In this document: piece by piece, positions 32,769 to 41,939 of the stretch
How the letters are laid out: each line of letters opens with the position of its first letter
Numbering within the stretch: the first letter of the stretch is position 1
From: Parashewanella hymeniacidonis
Lineage (GTDB): Bacteria; Pseudomonadota; Gammaproteobacteria; Enterobacterales; Shewanellaceae
Direction of reading: 5' to 3'
Assembly (NCBI RefSeq): GCF_016900895.1
Contig: NZ_JAFEUN010000004.1
Span: 19,944-83,943, forward strand
Length of the DNA: 64,000 nt
The notes under the pieces: generated by a model
Told to the model about the DNA's origin: nothing
Seen by the model: only the letters and a program-made list of their open reading frames with translations
Databases searched by the model: none
Made by a program: the position numbers and the translations under genes

Positions 32769-32870
32769 TAAGTCATTACTTATTACGGTTATTGGCAGTA
32801 TAAGTCATAACTTAAATAATACAATAAGTAGTGTCCAATTACAGTTAAAGGTTGTATAAGTGGTTACTTA
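32769..32870 (-). promoter_or_regulatory. Triple palindromic operator of the abiE operon
   Basis: TAAGT-nnnn-ACTTA occurs at 32769-32782, 32801-32814 and 32857-32870 (spacers catt, cata, ggtt). They lie 4-106 bp upstream of the AbiEi start. AbiEi proteins are known to bind inverted repeats in their own promoter, so these are the natural sites. The first is so close to the start that it would also cover the ribosome-binding region. Confidence 0.68.
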
Positions 32871-32924
32871 AGTTGAGAGTTGAGTTCCAATTAGAGTTAA
32901 CCTTTTAAATCTATTGCACCAATA

Positions 32925-33215
32925 TTATTCAGATTTAAACTTGGACTTAACCCAACTTATAATTCGGTTTTTAGAACAAACTTTACGCTTACTGCTCTGC
33001 TGAATTTGCTGCTGAATTGAATCTTTAGTAAGAGTAATAATCGTATTTGCGGATTCACGTTTTGCGGAAATACTGGTTTCGGATGGGTTCGGCTTGCAAG
33101 TGCATGTTGGGTGTTTACAACTGCTGGTTCCATCATCATTGGCCATGTTTAGTCGTACAGTTTGACCGCCGCAAACTTCACAGTGGATTTTTATCAAAGG
33201 TTCCGTTTTATTCAT
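32925..33215 (-). CDS. Small Cys-rich protein, unknown function
   Basis: A 96-residue protein with a likely zinc site at the N-terminus (IHCEVCGGQTVRL ... CKHPTCTCK) and a basic C-terminus (KRKVCSKNRIISWVKSKFKSE). I do not recognise a family. It resembles small zinc-ribbon regulators found in mobile elements. It lies alone between the abiE operators and the XRE region. Confidence 0.5.
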   Translation of the reverse strand: MNKTEPLIKIHCEVCGGQTVRLNMANDDGTSSCKHPTCTCKPNPSETSISAKRESANTIITLTKDSIQQQIQQSSKRKVCSKNRIISWVKSKFKSE

Positions 33216-33539
33216 CCCAACATCCTGTTGTTTTTATGGCTTTGTATGAGAGTTTGATCATAAAGCACATTTAACCGTACAACAATCAAGTTTATACTGA
33301 GTGGTGTTCTATTGAGCTGGTATGGGGGGAAAGTAGTTTTTAGCTAAGTAAAATCCAAAAGTTCCCTCAACCATTCAAAAATTAATCTTTCGCTACTCCT
33401 CCCGTATTTCCTAGGTTTGTTAGGCAATTCATTGTTTTTAAATTGAATATAGCCTGAACGAATAGTTGATTAGTTTGACGCTTAAAAAAACAGCTGCGAT
33501 GTTATTTACAAATAATTACCAGTAGTTGAACCAGAAAGA
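33216..33539. other. Gene-free stretch before the XRE operon
   Basis: No gene is supported. Near the right end ttatttacaaataa (about 33503-33516) is a symmetric motif that could be an operator for the XRE gene starting at 33540. Confidence 0.4.
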
Positions 33540-34037
33540 ATGACTTTTGGAGAGCGTTTAGATTACACATTGCGGACACTGCATATTAATCAGTCTGAAC
33601 TCAGTAGGCGCTCAGGTGTAGCGCAGCAGACCATTAATTACATCATTCAAAGAAAACTTCATAAGTCTAAGTTCGCTTATCAACTTGCTGATGCTTTAAA
33701 CGTAAACCCTACATGGCTAGTACATGGTTTTGGCCGATTTGAATCCAGTTTTTCGAGAGACACACCCATCATCAGAAGTTACGTCGACCTACAAACATTT
33801 CTCAGGCAAGGGCAGTTACCCAACCACAATAAATATCTCATTGTTGAACAAGATCTTGGCGAGTCATGTTTTGCATTTCAGACCGACTTAACCGAAGTCA
33901 TTATTTGCACTAATCAAGACACTTTTGGCGCTAAAGAATTTTTAAAAATAGAACCCTTACAAATCGAAATAGTAATAAACCCAGGCAGTAACACTTACCC
34001 AATTTATGAGATAAGGAGGCGGTGTAATGAGTTTTAA
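33540..34037 (+). CDS. XRE-family regulator, copy 1
   Basis: A 165-residue protein. The first 65 residues form a Cro/C1-type HTH (FGERLDYTLRTLHINQSELSRRSGVAQQTINYIIQRK ... LADALNVNPTWLVHG). The rest (IIRSYVDLQTFLRQG ... LIVEQDLGESCFAFQT ... SNTYPIYEIRRR) is an unfamiliar sensor-like domain shared with the second copy at 35681. It begins an operon in which every gene overlaps the next: XRE1, partner, VUT transporter, VOC protein. Confidence 0.82.
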   Translation: MTFGERLDYTLRTLHINQSELSRRSGVAQQTINYIIQRKLHKSKFAYQLADALNVNPTWLVHGFGRFESSFSRDTPIIRSYVDLQTFLRQGQLPNHNKYLIVEQDLGESCFAFQTDLTEVIICTNQDTFGAKEFLKIEPLQIEIVINPGSNTYPIYEIRRRCNEF

Positions 34038-34359
34038 ACATTTTAAGGAATCTATTGATTATGCGCTAAGCAGCTTGAGTGCTCAGTCTACCTATATTTT
34101 CATTGAACAGCTGGTATTTATGGATGGTAAATTTTGGTTGAAGTTTCGGCTTGGTAGTAGCTTAAAAGTTCATGCTGAGCCGATTGAAGTGCTCGACAAG
34201 CTATATGATTCATCGTCATTCAACGCCATTCAATATGCTAAATTTCAGCGATACAAAGGCATTAACCAAGTCTATCACGAATTCATTAAGCGCCAATGTC
34301 CTGAAGCTAAATCAAGCTACATTTCTTATGTGTTAAGAGAGGTGCAAAATGACGCCTAG
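34027..34359 (+). CDS. Partner protein of XRE copy 1
   Basis: A 110-residue protein (MSFKHFKESIDYALSSLSAQ ... FIEQLVFMDGKFWLKFRLGSSLKVHAEPIEVLDKL) without recognised domain. It overlaps XRE1 by 11 bp, with AGGAGG before its ATG. A diverged paralogue follows XRE copy 2 in the same arrangement, which shows that regulator and partner are inherited as a pair. It also overlaps the next gene by 11 bp. Confidence 0.62.
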   Translation: MSFKHFKESIDYALSSLSAQSTYIFIEQLVFMDGKFWLKFRLGSSLKVHAEPIEVLDKLYDSSSFNAIQYAKFQRYKGINQVYHEFIKRQCPEAKSSYISYVLREVQNDA

Positions 34360-35029
34360 TTCTGATGTAAAACTCATACTTAAACGCTCTTATATAAACT
34401 ACTTACTGATTGGTTTATTGATCACATCATCCATTGCATCACATTTGATGGCGAATCGTTTGCTGGATATCTTTGGCTTTCCGGTGATACCCGCTACCTT
34501 CACTTATATGTTGGTATTTTCATTATCCGATATGTTGGCTGCTTTGAATCCTCGTCGATTTGTGGTGTGTGTGCTGGTGGGTGAAGCTCTGGCAAACTTA
34601 TATTGGGTGGGATTTGCAACGGGTGTCAATGCATCGCCTGCGCCAGAGTTTTTTCAGCTAAGCCAGTCTTATCAAGATGTGTTTGGCAGTGTGCCACAAT
34701 TGTTTTTAGCGAATCTTGGCGGTGGTTTGATCATCAGCATCTTAGATATTTTCTTGTTTTCACACTGGTATCGAGTGAAAAAGCATTCCTTTTTTAGAGC
34801 CTCTTTATTTTCAACGGTTGTGAGCATCAGTGCTTACACCTATTTCACTGACTACTTTGGGTTCAAAGGCAGTTATCCGCACCATGTGCTTACATTGGCG
34901 CATGTGAATACCATTACCAATATGATGTTTGTTTTGGTGTATTCCATTATTAGCGCCTACTTAATGAAACACATCATTAAGTACATCAAAAGCAGCAATA
35001 TTGGAGAATATCAGCATGATTCAGTTTGA
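34349..35029 (+). CDS. VUT-family (YhhQ-like) transporter
   Basis: A 226-residue membrane protein with about six hydrophobic segments. YLLIGLLITSSIASHLMANRLLDIFGFPVIPATFTYMLVFSLSDMLAAL has the start and first motif of the VUT/YhhQ family, some members of which import queuosine precursors. The substrate is unproven here. It is coupled to the genes before and after by overlaps of 11 and 14 bp, so it should be made with XRE1 and the VOC protein. Confidence 0.72.
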   Translation: MTPSSDVKLILKRSYINYLLIGLLITSSIASHLMANRLLDIFGFPVIPATFTYMLVFSLSDMLAALNPRRFVVCVLVGEALANLYWVGFATGVNASPAPEFFQLSQSYQDVFGSVPQLFLANLGGGLIISILDIFLFSHWYRVKKHSFFRASLFSTVVSISAYTYFTDYFGFKGSYPHHVLTLAHVNTITNMMFVLVYSIISAYLMKHIIKYIKSSNIGEYQHDSV

Positions 35030-35591
35030 AGGTTTTAGCCACATTAATATCGTTGTCGATGATATGGACGCAGCACTAGCCTTTTATCAAAACCTATTCG
35101 GTGCCGTTCCACAGCAAGCTTTTCCACATTTTAAGAATGTAGGCTTTGCAAAATCAGCTGGATTTATGGAGCAGCCTGAAGATGTTGATGTTTCTATCAC
35201 ATTCTTAGAGATCCCAAATACTGGCGTGTTTTTGGAATTAATGGAATATCACAACCCACAAGGCATGGAAAATCTCGATGAAAAATACAGTAATGATTTA
35301 GGAAATGTCGGTCACATTGCATTGAAGGTAAAAAATATTGAGCAGGCTTTTGAGTTTGTAAAAGCGCAAAAAAGTGTGCAATTGATCTCTGATGATGAAG
35401 GTTATCAGCCGTTTAAAATCGATAATATTAATAAGGATGAGTTTTACTTCTTTGATAAAAGCAAAGAACAAGATGACGCTGAAAAACAAGCCGTGTGTGA
35501 TGTGGTTTCAAATATTCGGTATTTCTATTTCGTGGATCAATATGGCGTGCAGTGGGAACTTGAGCAAGGGCATAGTGATATAGGCTCGTAA
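35016..35591 (+). CDS. VOC-superfamily (glyoxalase-like) protein
   Basis: A 191-residue protein starting MIQFEGFSHINIVVDDMDAALAFYQNLFGAVPQQ, the beta-alpha-beta-beta-beta start of VOC proteins, with a second module from VGHIALKVKNIEQAFEFVKAQ and VDQYGVQWELEQG at the end. Potential metal ligands are His9 region and the late Glu. GGAG precedes the ATG at 35016. It is the last gene of the XRE1 operon. The substrate is unknown. Confidence 0.8.
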   Translation: MIQFEGFSHINIVVDDMDAALAFYQNLFGAVPQQAFPHFKNVGFAKSAGFMEQPEDVDVSITFLEIPNTGVFLELMEYHNPQGMENLDEKYSNDLGNVGHIALKVKNIEQAFEFVKAQKSVQLISDDEGYQPFKIDNINKDEFYFFDKSKEQDDAEKQAVCDVVSNIRYFYFVDQYGVQWELEQGHSDIGS

Positions 35592-35628
35592 TCACTGTTT
35601 TGATTATCAATAATTAATTTGACTAATA

Positions 35629-35646
35629 ATACAAAAACGCTTGTAT
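35629..35646 (+). promoter_or_regulatory. Candidate operator before XRE copy 2
   Basis: atacaa and ttgtat form exact 6-bp arms around aaacgc, 35 bp upstream of the XRE2 ATG. XRE repressors usually bind such symmetric sites over their own promoter. Inference only. Confidence 0.4.
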
Positions 35647-35680
35647 TTAAGGGGAATAAAAATCCCTCAGAGACAAGTTA

Positions 35681-36184
35681 ATGGAAACCACATTAGGCGA
35701 ACGACTAGAGCGTGCACTGATTGAAGTGCAAATGACCCAAAGCCAGCTTGCACAAAAGGCTGGTGTAACTCAACAAGCCATCAGTTACATCATAAAACAT
35801 AAGGTTGATGAGACTAAGATGGCACCAAAACTCGCAGAGGCGCTCGGTGTTAACCCAAGTTGGTTGATACTAGGAATAGGGCGGTTATACAAAGATTTTG
35901 GTACAGAGCTGCCAATTATTAGTAGCTTTGTATTGCTACAAAAATTTTTGAGAGATGGTGTTACACCGCCGGGAACACCAACGGTTTTGACTGAAGCTGA
36001 TTTAAGTCCATCAGCATTCGCATATCAAACCGAATTACATAAGGTAGCGCTTTGTGATTTAAGTGATGACTTTAATGCAACGGAGTTTTTGCATGTTCAA
36101 GGGGCGCAATTGGAAGTGGTCACTGAGCCGATGACAAACGCTTATCCGATTTATGAGTGGAGAGTACGTAGTGTCGAGTTTTAG
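35681..36184 (+). CDS. XRE-family regulator, copy 2
   Basis: A 167-residue paralogue of the protein at 33540: HTH LGERLERALIEVQMTQSQLAQKAGVTQQAISYIIKHK, then IISSFVLLQKFLRDG ... LTEADLSPSAFAYQTELHKVALC ... NAYPIYEWRVRS. The matching C-terminal half is not LexA-like; it has no Ser-Lys pair. Together the two copies could compete for operators or sense different states. GACAAGTTAATGG gives only a weak ribosome site. Confidence 0.82.
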   Translation: METTLGERLERALIEVQMTQSQLAQKAGVTQQAISYIIKHKVDETKMAPKLAEALGVNPSWLILGIGRLYKDFGTELPIISSFVLLQKFLRDGVTPPGTPTVLTEADLSPSAFAYQTELHKVALCDLSDDFNATEFLHVQGAQLEVVTEPMTNAYPIYEWRVRSVEF

Positions 36185-36500
36185 TCCGTTAAGGCAAGTT
36201 AAAGATTGGTTTCTCTTTCACAAAGGTAATGGCGGTGTGAGTAAGCTGCATATTGAGTTTTTGCGATTGCAGTATTTCGACGATCAATTCTGGGTGGAGT
36301 ATAAATTCAATACTTCATCTAAAACCTACAACGAACCGCTAGGCATTGTTGCTGAAATGATGAAGTCCTATCAAGTTACTAAAAAACAGTATGAAACGTT
36401 TCAACATTACCTCTCACTCAATAGCCTATACTGCGGCGTGTTTCAGTTCTTGCCTAATCGTTTAAAACAGAAGTATGTGGATTATGCTCTGAGCGATTGA
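36171..36500 (+). CDS. Partner protein of XRE copy 2
   Basis: A 109-residue protein read from GTG 36171: its beginning (VSSFSPLRQVKDWF) then aligns with MSFKHFKESIDYAL of the first partner, and it overlaps XRE2 by 14 bp as the first does by 11. The central FLRLQYFDDQFWVEYKFNTSSKTYNEPLGIV matches FIEQLVFMDGKFWLKFRLGSS of copy 1. An ATG at 36153 would extend it deeper into XRE2. Function unknown. Confidence 0.6.
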   Translation: MSSFSPLRQVKDWFLFHKGNGGVSKLHIEFLRLQYFDDQFWVEYKFNTSSKTYNEPLGIVAEMMKSYQVTKKQYETFQHYLSLNSLYCGVFQFLPNRLKQKYVDYALSD

Positions 36501-36586
36501 GTGAGTTGTTGAGTTGGAAGTTGGCAATTAGCAGTTACTTTCTTTTTGGCCGTTGCGTAGTGAATGGTTAATGCTTTGATGGGTAA

Positions 36587-36844
36587 TTATTCTAGCCATT
36601 CTTCCATAATCACCTTAGCTTCGTCATGCATAGATATATTGTTATCACCAATTTCCCGCTCACCTCGTGCTATTCCTTCTAAGATAGCAAGACGATTTTG
36701 CATAAATTCAAAATGATCAACATCGACTAAGTAAGCTGATGGTTTTCCATGTTCAGAGATTAAGACTAGCTCTTTCGTCATTCGAAGTTCAGCTAATATT
36801 TTTTCAGCTTGCCTGTTCAAAGTGGTAGCTAATACAGTTTTCAT
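36587..36844 (-). CDS. Orphan Phd/YefM-type antitoxin
   Basis: An 85-residue protein: MKTVLATTLNRQAEKILAEL ... ELVLISEHGKPSAYLVDVDHFEFMQNRLAILEGIARGE, a Phd/YefM DNA-binding antitoxin. No toxin ORF is present either downstream on the same strand (36500-36587) or upstream. It may be a relic, or serve against toxins of other elements. Confidence 0.78.
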   Translation of the reverse strand: MKTVLATTLNRQAEKILAELRMTKELVLISEHGKPSAYLVDVDHFEFMQNRLAILEGIARGEREIGDNNISMHDEAKVIMEEWLE

Positions 36845-37198
36845 TGGGCTCTATGATTTAATTGATACCGATAATTTACTGCCACTGTAATCAGGAGGAA
36901 GAGCAAGTCAACTTTGATAGAAACTTGAAAAACTTTGTTGTACTTGCTTTAAGAAAAGCCTGTTATCTCTAAACATCTCACCTTGTTAGCAATAAATCCA
37001 ATCAATCATTAAACAAGTTTAATCAATATTAATTTGATTGATTTGTTATTTGTCGGCATAAACAGAAATAAATACAACATATTTTGTATATTTGTATTTG
37101 TTTGCATCGTTTTACATTTTTAATCGGCGTAAACACAGAGCTGTCATGGACATAATTACAGGGACGAACTCTTATGGTTTTTAAAGTTGGAGTGCGTT
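36845..37198. promoter_or_regulatory. AT-rich region before alpA and the primase-helicase
   Basis: No gene in 354 bp. It contains the inverted pair caatcaa / ttgattg around 37000-37045, two related runs tcggcataaaca and tcggcgtaaaca (about 37058 and 37124), and long A/T runs (acatattttgtatatttg). This may be the origin used by the primase-helicase, the operator of AlpA, or both. Inferred from position. Confidence 0.4.
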
Positions 37199-37405
37199 AT
37201 GAAAACTGGAACTAAGCTTGAACAAACTTGGTATACCCAACGTGAACTTTCTGAATACTTAGGAATTTGTGAATCCACCCTGTGGCGTTGGCGTAAAGAT
37301 AAGCGTTTTCCTCAGCCTCATATGAGAGTTAGACGCAACGGTAAATTGCGTGGTGGGCGTTATCATATCAAAATGGTTGAGGCTTTTATGCGCCACAAAC
37401 TGTAG
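37199..37405 (+). CDS. AlpA-family regulator/excisionase
   Basis: A 68-residue protein: KLEQTWYTQRELSEYLGICESTLWRWRKDKRFPQPHMRVRRNGKLRGGRYH, the MerR-like HTH of AlpA proteins. AlpA-type proteins activate excision or integrase expression in P4-like elements. The ATG at 37199 has GGAG upstream; a TTG at 37187 is less likely. It lies 10 bp before the primase-helicase, hence in one operon. Confidence 0.85.
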   Translation: MKTGTKLEQTWYTQRELSEYLGICESTLWRWRKDKRFPQPHMRVRRNGKLRGGRYHIKMVEAFMRHKL

Positions 37406-37415
37406 GGCTTGCATT

Positions 37416-40079
37416 ATGCGCTCCCAACTACAGCAAGAAATTCTTAGGCGTTTGTTATCAGACTTTGATTTCAAAAAACAAAATTCTGATTTTTTACAAC
37501 AAGGTATTTGCCCTAATTGTTCAGAGCGTGAACTCTATACCAGCAAACAAAACCCTTGGATTATCCGTTGTGGACGCTTAAATAAGTGCGCCTATGAAGC
37601 TCATATCAAAGAACTCTATACTGATTTGTTTTCTTGTTGGAGTGATAGATTCAAAACTGAGATCGTTCAAACAACTGGACAGGTGATTAACCCAAACGCT
37701 GCTGCAGAAGCATATATGGAGTTAGCCAGAGGGTTTGATAATTCGAAACTAAAATCTTGGTATCAACAAGGTGCTTATTATTGCAATGACAAAAAAATTG
37801 GTACAGCTACAGTTAAGTTTGTTTTGAGTAATGGCAGCACATGGGAGCGGTTCATTGATAAACCTGAACGCTTTGGCAACATGAAAGCTTATTTTTCAGG
37901 TAAATACCAAGGCCATTGGTGGCAACCTCCTGATTTTAGTGTGGATAAATCACATGGTGAGTTGTGGCTTACAGAAGGCATTTTTGATGCGATAGCATTA
38001 CTCCAAGTCGGAATAAACGCAGTCAGTGTGATGAGTTGCAACAATTTTCCATACAAAGAATTATCTATGTTAGTTGAGCGTGCTAAGTCTAAGCCTGCAC
38101 TTATTTTTGCGTTCGATAGAGGTAAAGCAGGTGAGTCATTTGCCAAAAAGTTCGTTAATAAAGCTCGTGCCCTTGGTTGGAAGGCTAGTGCTGCACTGCC
38201 TCCTGAACAAAGTCTTAAACTTGACTGGAATGATTTACTCCAGAGGAACCGTTTAACCAGAGAGCACATAAAAGAATACCGTTATTATGGTCAACTATTG
38301 CTTGCTAAGACTGCAATAGAAAAAGGGGCGCTTGTTTATCAAAAAACGGCTCAGTTGTCTTTCCCGTTTGAATTTGAGCAGGTTATATATTGGTTTGCTC
38401 TTGATATAAAGAAGTTAGAAAAAGAGATTGGTGCTGACGTTGGTGGTGGAAATGATCACCTGCAGCAGGTGAGAACAATTGCTGAGGCAAGCAATGTTCA
38501 AGAGTTGATGAAGTGTCATCCTCAACCGTTATACTTCCAAGAAAATAAGCTGACCAATGAAAGCTGGTACTACTTAAAAATAGACTTTCCTCACAACAAT
38601 TCAGCGGTTAAAAATACCTTTACAGGTAAACAATTAGGCTCAGCTTCTGAGTTCAAAAATCGTTTGCTTTCTGTTGCACCGGGCGCAATTTTTGAAGGTA
38701 AAACCTATCAGCTCAATCGATTTCTTGCGCCTAAAATTTTCAACATTAAACGTGTTAATACCATTGACTATGTAGGGTATGTCAAGGAGCAGCAATGTTA
38801 TGTATTCAATAAAGTAGCGGTAACAAATGGCAGCATATATCACTTAAATGATGAAGATTTTTTCGATATTGAAAAACTCAGTATTAAGACTATTCAAAGG
38901 TTGGAGTTAACAATGGAAATTGATGAAAAACAATATGACCAGCAGTGGCTGGAATATCTTTGGCAAGCTTTTGGTGAAAAAGGCATTGTGGCACTAGCGT
39001 TCTGGTTTGGTAGTTTATTTGTACAGCAAATACGTGATAAACAAAAAAGTTACCCGTTTTTAGAAATTGTTGGTGAACCGGGAACGGGTAAGTCTACGTT
39101 ACTAGAGTTTTTGTGGAAGCTATTTGGACGGCGAGATTATGAAGGCTTTGATCCCAGCAAATCGACATTAAGCGGTCGAACTCGAAATTTTGCTCAGTTG
39201 AGCAATTTACCTGTGGTATTAATTGAGGGAGATCGGGGCGATGGCAAAGATGCTAAACAGAAACGGTTTGATTGGGATGAATTAAAAACGGCTTACAATG
39301 GCAGAAGTATTAGAACGAAAGGGCTAAAAAATGCGGGTAACGATACCTGTGAACCACCGTTTCGCGGCAGCATTGTGATAGCTCAAAATGCTGATGTACA
39401 AGCTTCAGATGCAATTTTACAGCGGATTGTTCACCTCAAAACGGATAGAAAGCACCACAATGCGCAATCAAAGTCAGCAGCGGATTGGCTTGGCAAAGTG
39501 CCTACTGAACAAGTCAGTGGCTTTATGGTGAAATCGTTATTAAAAGAGCAATGTATTGTAGAAACTATTCTTAATCGAACTAAAGTTTATGAGCAACAAC
39601 TTGCCGATGAGGCTGATGTTTGTCATATCCGTGTGATATTAAATCACGCCCAAATTTGTTCTTTAGTGGATGCTTTGTCAATTGTCGCATCTTTATCAGA
39701 TGAACAAAGAACATTAACTAAGCAGCACATTTTTTCGATGGCTAAAGAACGTCAGCAAGCCATCAATTCTGATCATCCTTATGTTCAAGAATTTTGGGAC
39801 GTTTACGATTTTATCGAAAGTGAAGGAATACATACCTTAAATCATGCGAGAGATTCAAATTTAATCGCCATTAATTTTAATCATTTTATCGAACTGGCAA
39901 CTGAACGTAAGCAAAGAGTGCCACCACTTCTTGAATTAAAACGATTATTAAAGGCTGGTGTTACGCATAAGTTCTTAGGACAAAAATCAGTAAATAGTGC
40001 GGTAAATGCTGAATACAACAAAAATTCGATGACAAATCATAAGCCTTTGTCAGTTAAGTGTTGGGTGTTTGCTAAATAA
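37416..40079 (+). CDS. Primase-helicase (Toprim plus P-loop ATPase) replication protein
   Basis: An 887-residue protein. Zinc-binding N-terminus CPNCSERELY ... RCGRLNKC; Toprim domain GELWLTEGIFDAIALL and ALIFAFDRGKAGESFA (about residues 170-270); C-terminal ATPase with FLEIVGEPGTGKSTLLEFLWKL and VVLIEGDRGDGKDAKQ. This resembles phage P4-alpha-like and ICE primase-helicases that start element replication. The ATG at 37416 is used; the longer frame overlaps alpA. Confidence 0.83.
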   Translation: MRSQLQQEILRRLLSDFDFKKQNSDFLQQGICPNCSERELYTSKQNPWIIRCGRLNKCAYEAHIKELYTDLFSCWSDRFKTEIVQTTGQVINPNAAAEAYMELARGFDNSKLKSWYQQGAYYCNDKKIGTATVKFVLSNGSTWERFIDKPERFGNMKAYFSGKYQGHWWQPPDFSVDKSHGELWLTEGIFDAIALLQVGINAVSVMSCNNFPYKELSMLVERAKSKPALIFAFDRGKAGESFAKKFVNKARALGWKASAALPPEQSLKLDWNDLLQRNRLTREHIKEYRYYGQLLLAKTAIEKGALVYQKTAQLSFPFEFEQVIYWFALDIKKLEKEIGADVGGGNDHLQQVRTIAEASNVQELMKCHPQPLYFQENKLTNESWYYLKIDFPHNNSAVKNTFTGKQLGSASEFKNRLLSVAPGAIFEGKTYQLNRFLAPKIFNIKRVNTIDYVGYVKEQQCYVFNKVAVTNGSIYHLNDEDFFDIEKLSIKTIQRLELTMEIDEKQYDQQWLEYLWQAFGEKGIVALAFWFGSLFVQQIRDKQKSYPFLEIVGEPGTGKSTLLEFLWKLFGRRDYEGFDPSKSTLSGRTRNFAQLSNLPVVLIEGDRGDGKDAKQKRFDWDELKTAYNGRSIRTKGLKNAGNDTCEPPFRGSIVIAQNADVQASDAILQRIVHLKTDRKHHNAQSKSAADWLGKVPTEQVSGFMVKSLLKEQCIVETILNRTKVYEQQLADEADVCHIRVILNHAQICSLVDALSIVASLSDEQRTLTKQHIFSMAKERQQAINSDHPYVQEFWDVYDFIESEGIHTLNHARDSNLIAINFNHFIELATERKQRVPPLLELKRLLKAGVTHKFLGQKSVNSAVNAEYNKNSMTNHKPLSVKCWVFAK

Positions 40080-40193
40080 CTTTTTATTATGCTAGCTGTA
40101 TGTATAGAGCGGTAGAGCAGAATAACTAAATTCATTGATTAATCCATTGGAGTCAGTAAAGTACTGTCATCAACTCCACACTGCAATTTCCAA

Positions 40194-41933
40194 ATGAAGT
40201 TAATTGACTCATTGATCATGGCTAATGCTGATAGCCTTAAAGTTCGTTATAAAAAATATTTCTCAAAAAGTCCTTCTATGACCCGTAAAGCTGATATTGC
40301 TGTAGAGCTAGAAAAAGGGTTAATGGCACCAATGGTTTTAAAAAACTATTGGGAGAATATGCCAGAGCTTGAAAAGATCCTTATACAGGAAGTCATATAC
40401 AACTTTCAGGGCATGATTGATGCAATACGTTTTAAGGCAAAATATGGCGCATTTCCCGGTAAGCCTCCAAGCAAGTCATTATACGGTTATGAAAAAGAAA
40501 TTAATGCCTATCAGGTGTTTTTCTACCCACAAGAGCGATATGGGCAGAGCTTAATTCACCAAACTTTGATTGAACAATTAAAGCAGTTTGTTCCTGCACC
40601 CAAAGCAGAAAAAATAGCGACTGTCGATTTTTCAGAGCCATTAGAAGAACATTATACAATGCATAATCGAGAGCAGAGTGCTTTCTCTGATCTCAATACG
40701 ATGCTGACATCACTGAATAATAAAGAGCTTAAAGTCAGTGACAAGACTGGAGTACCTACCGCTGGTGCTTTAAAAAAACTGTCTGCTAAATTGTCAGAAT
40801 ACTACTCTGCTTCGGATCTGGATGAAGTAAAAGGAGAGGAACATATTCTTGCATATGGCTGGATAAGATTACTTGCTAATAGTCGCTTTGCCAAAGCTCA
40901 AGCCTCGTTAATTCCTTCAAAACAACAAGCGAAATCCACAGCGGAAACGATAAAATCAATTTGGGATGATTGGTGTTATAAAAGTAAAGATGAAGAATTT
41001 AATCGAATTGATGTAATCAAAGGTCAAAAAGGCAAAGCGAAAAGATATTTTTCTGATGCTGTAGATCGTCGACTCAACGTGATTGAAGCTTTACTTGAAT
41101 GTGAAGTAAATCAGTGGGTTTCATTTGATGAATTTTCCAGATTTATTTTGGCGACTGGCAGAGATATTCAAGTTACCGATGCGCCAGAGCATTTATATAT
41201 TTACGATGCGCATTATGGCGGTTTGTATAATGGTGGCTGGGATATTATCGAAGAAAGTTACTTAAAGTGTTTACTTGTCGAATATATGGCAACACTGGGG
41301 GTAATCGATGTAGTCATGTACGATTTATCTCAAATATCAGACAGCAATGATGATTATTGGGGAACGGTTGATTTGGACTGCTTGCATCGTTATCAAGGTC
41401 TAAGGTATTTCAAACTGACAGAGCTTGGTGCTTATGTACTTGGTAAAATGCCATCTTATGACGGCAGTAATATTCCACAGAGTAAAACTTCATTAACCGT
41501 TAAAAGAAGGGGAAAGATCACTTGTAATAGTGCACTTGAGCCTTGGGAAGTTCAATTTTTATCTCTTTATGCCAAGCAAATTGATGATGATGTTTGGCAG
41601 CTAGAGCGGAAAAATATCGTGCAAGCATTGCAAGCTGGTAGTGATATAAAAGAGCTGACAGAGTTTTTGCTAGAACGAGAGTCACAACCTTTTTTACCTG
41701 AAGATTGTGAACAATTATTTCAACAGCTCGCAAAAAACATCGATGGTGTAAAACTTCAGTCAGAAGCCATTATTTTTAAGTGTAAAAATAAAGAGATCTT
41801 TGAATTGATAACTAAAGACAAAGCGCTTTCGAAGTTATGTCAGCCATTTGAAGCTTTACAGCTCATTATTCCTAAAAACAAAGAGTCGACCTTTAAATCA
41901 AAATTGAATGAGATTGGAGTAGGGTATTTGTGA
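40194..41933 (+). CDS. Large protein with XPB/Ssl2 N-domain-like ends, unknown role
   Basis: A 579-residue soluble protein. Start: MTRKADIAVELEKGLMAPMVLKNYWENMPELEKILIQEV..., end: SEAIIFKCKNKEIFELITKDKALSKLCQPFEALQLIIPKNKESTFKSKLNEIGVGYL. This arrangement, with repeated winged-helix-like segments, resembles helicase-associated (Helicase_C_3, XPB N-domain-like) proteins, but there is no P-loop. It follows the primase-helicase by 114 bp. A replication or defence accessory role is possible; the assignment is by pattern only. Confidence 0.55.
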   Translation: MKLIDSLIMANADSLKVRYKKYFSKSPSMTRKADIAVELEKGLMAPMVLKNYWENMPELEKILIQEVIYNFQGMIDAIRFKAKYGAFPGKPPSKSLYGYEKEINAYQVFFYPQERYGQSLIHQTLIEQLKQFVPAPKAEKIATVDFSEPLEEHYTMHNREQSAFSDLNTMLTSLNNKELKVSDKTGVPTAGALKKLSAKLSEYYSASDLDEVKGEEHILAYGWIRLLANSRFAKAQASLIPSKQQAKSTAETIKSIWDDWCYKSKDEEFNRIDVIKGQKGKAKRYFSDAVDRRLNVIEALLECEVNQWVSFDEFSRFILATGRDIQVTDAPEHLYIYDAHYGGLYNGGWDIIEESYLKCLLVEYMATLGVIDVVMYDLSQISDSNDDYWGTVDLDCLHRYQGLRYFKLTELGAYVLGKMPSYDGSNIPQSKTSLTVKRRGKITCNSALEPWEVQFLSLYAKQIDDDVWQLERKNIVQALQAGSDIKELTEFLLERESQPFLPEDCEQLFQQLAKNIDGVKLQSEAIIFKCKNKEIFELITKDKALSKLCQPFEALQLIIPKNKESTFKSKLNEIGVGYL

Positions 41934-41939
41934 TCTAAT

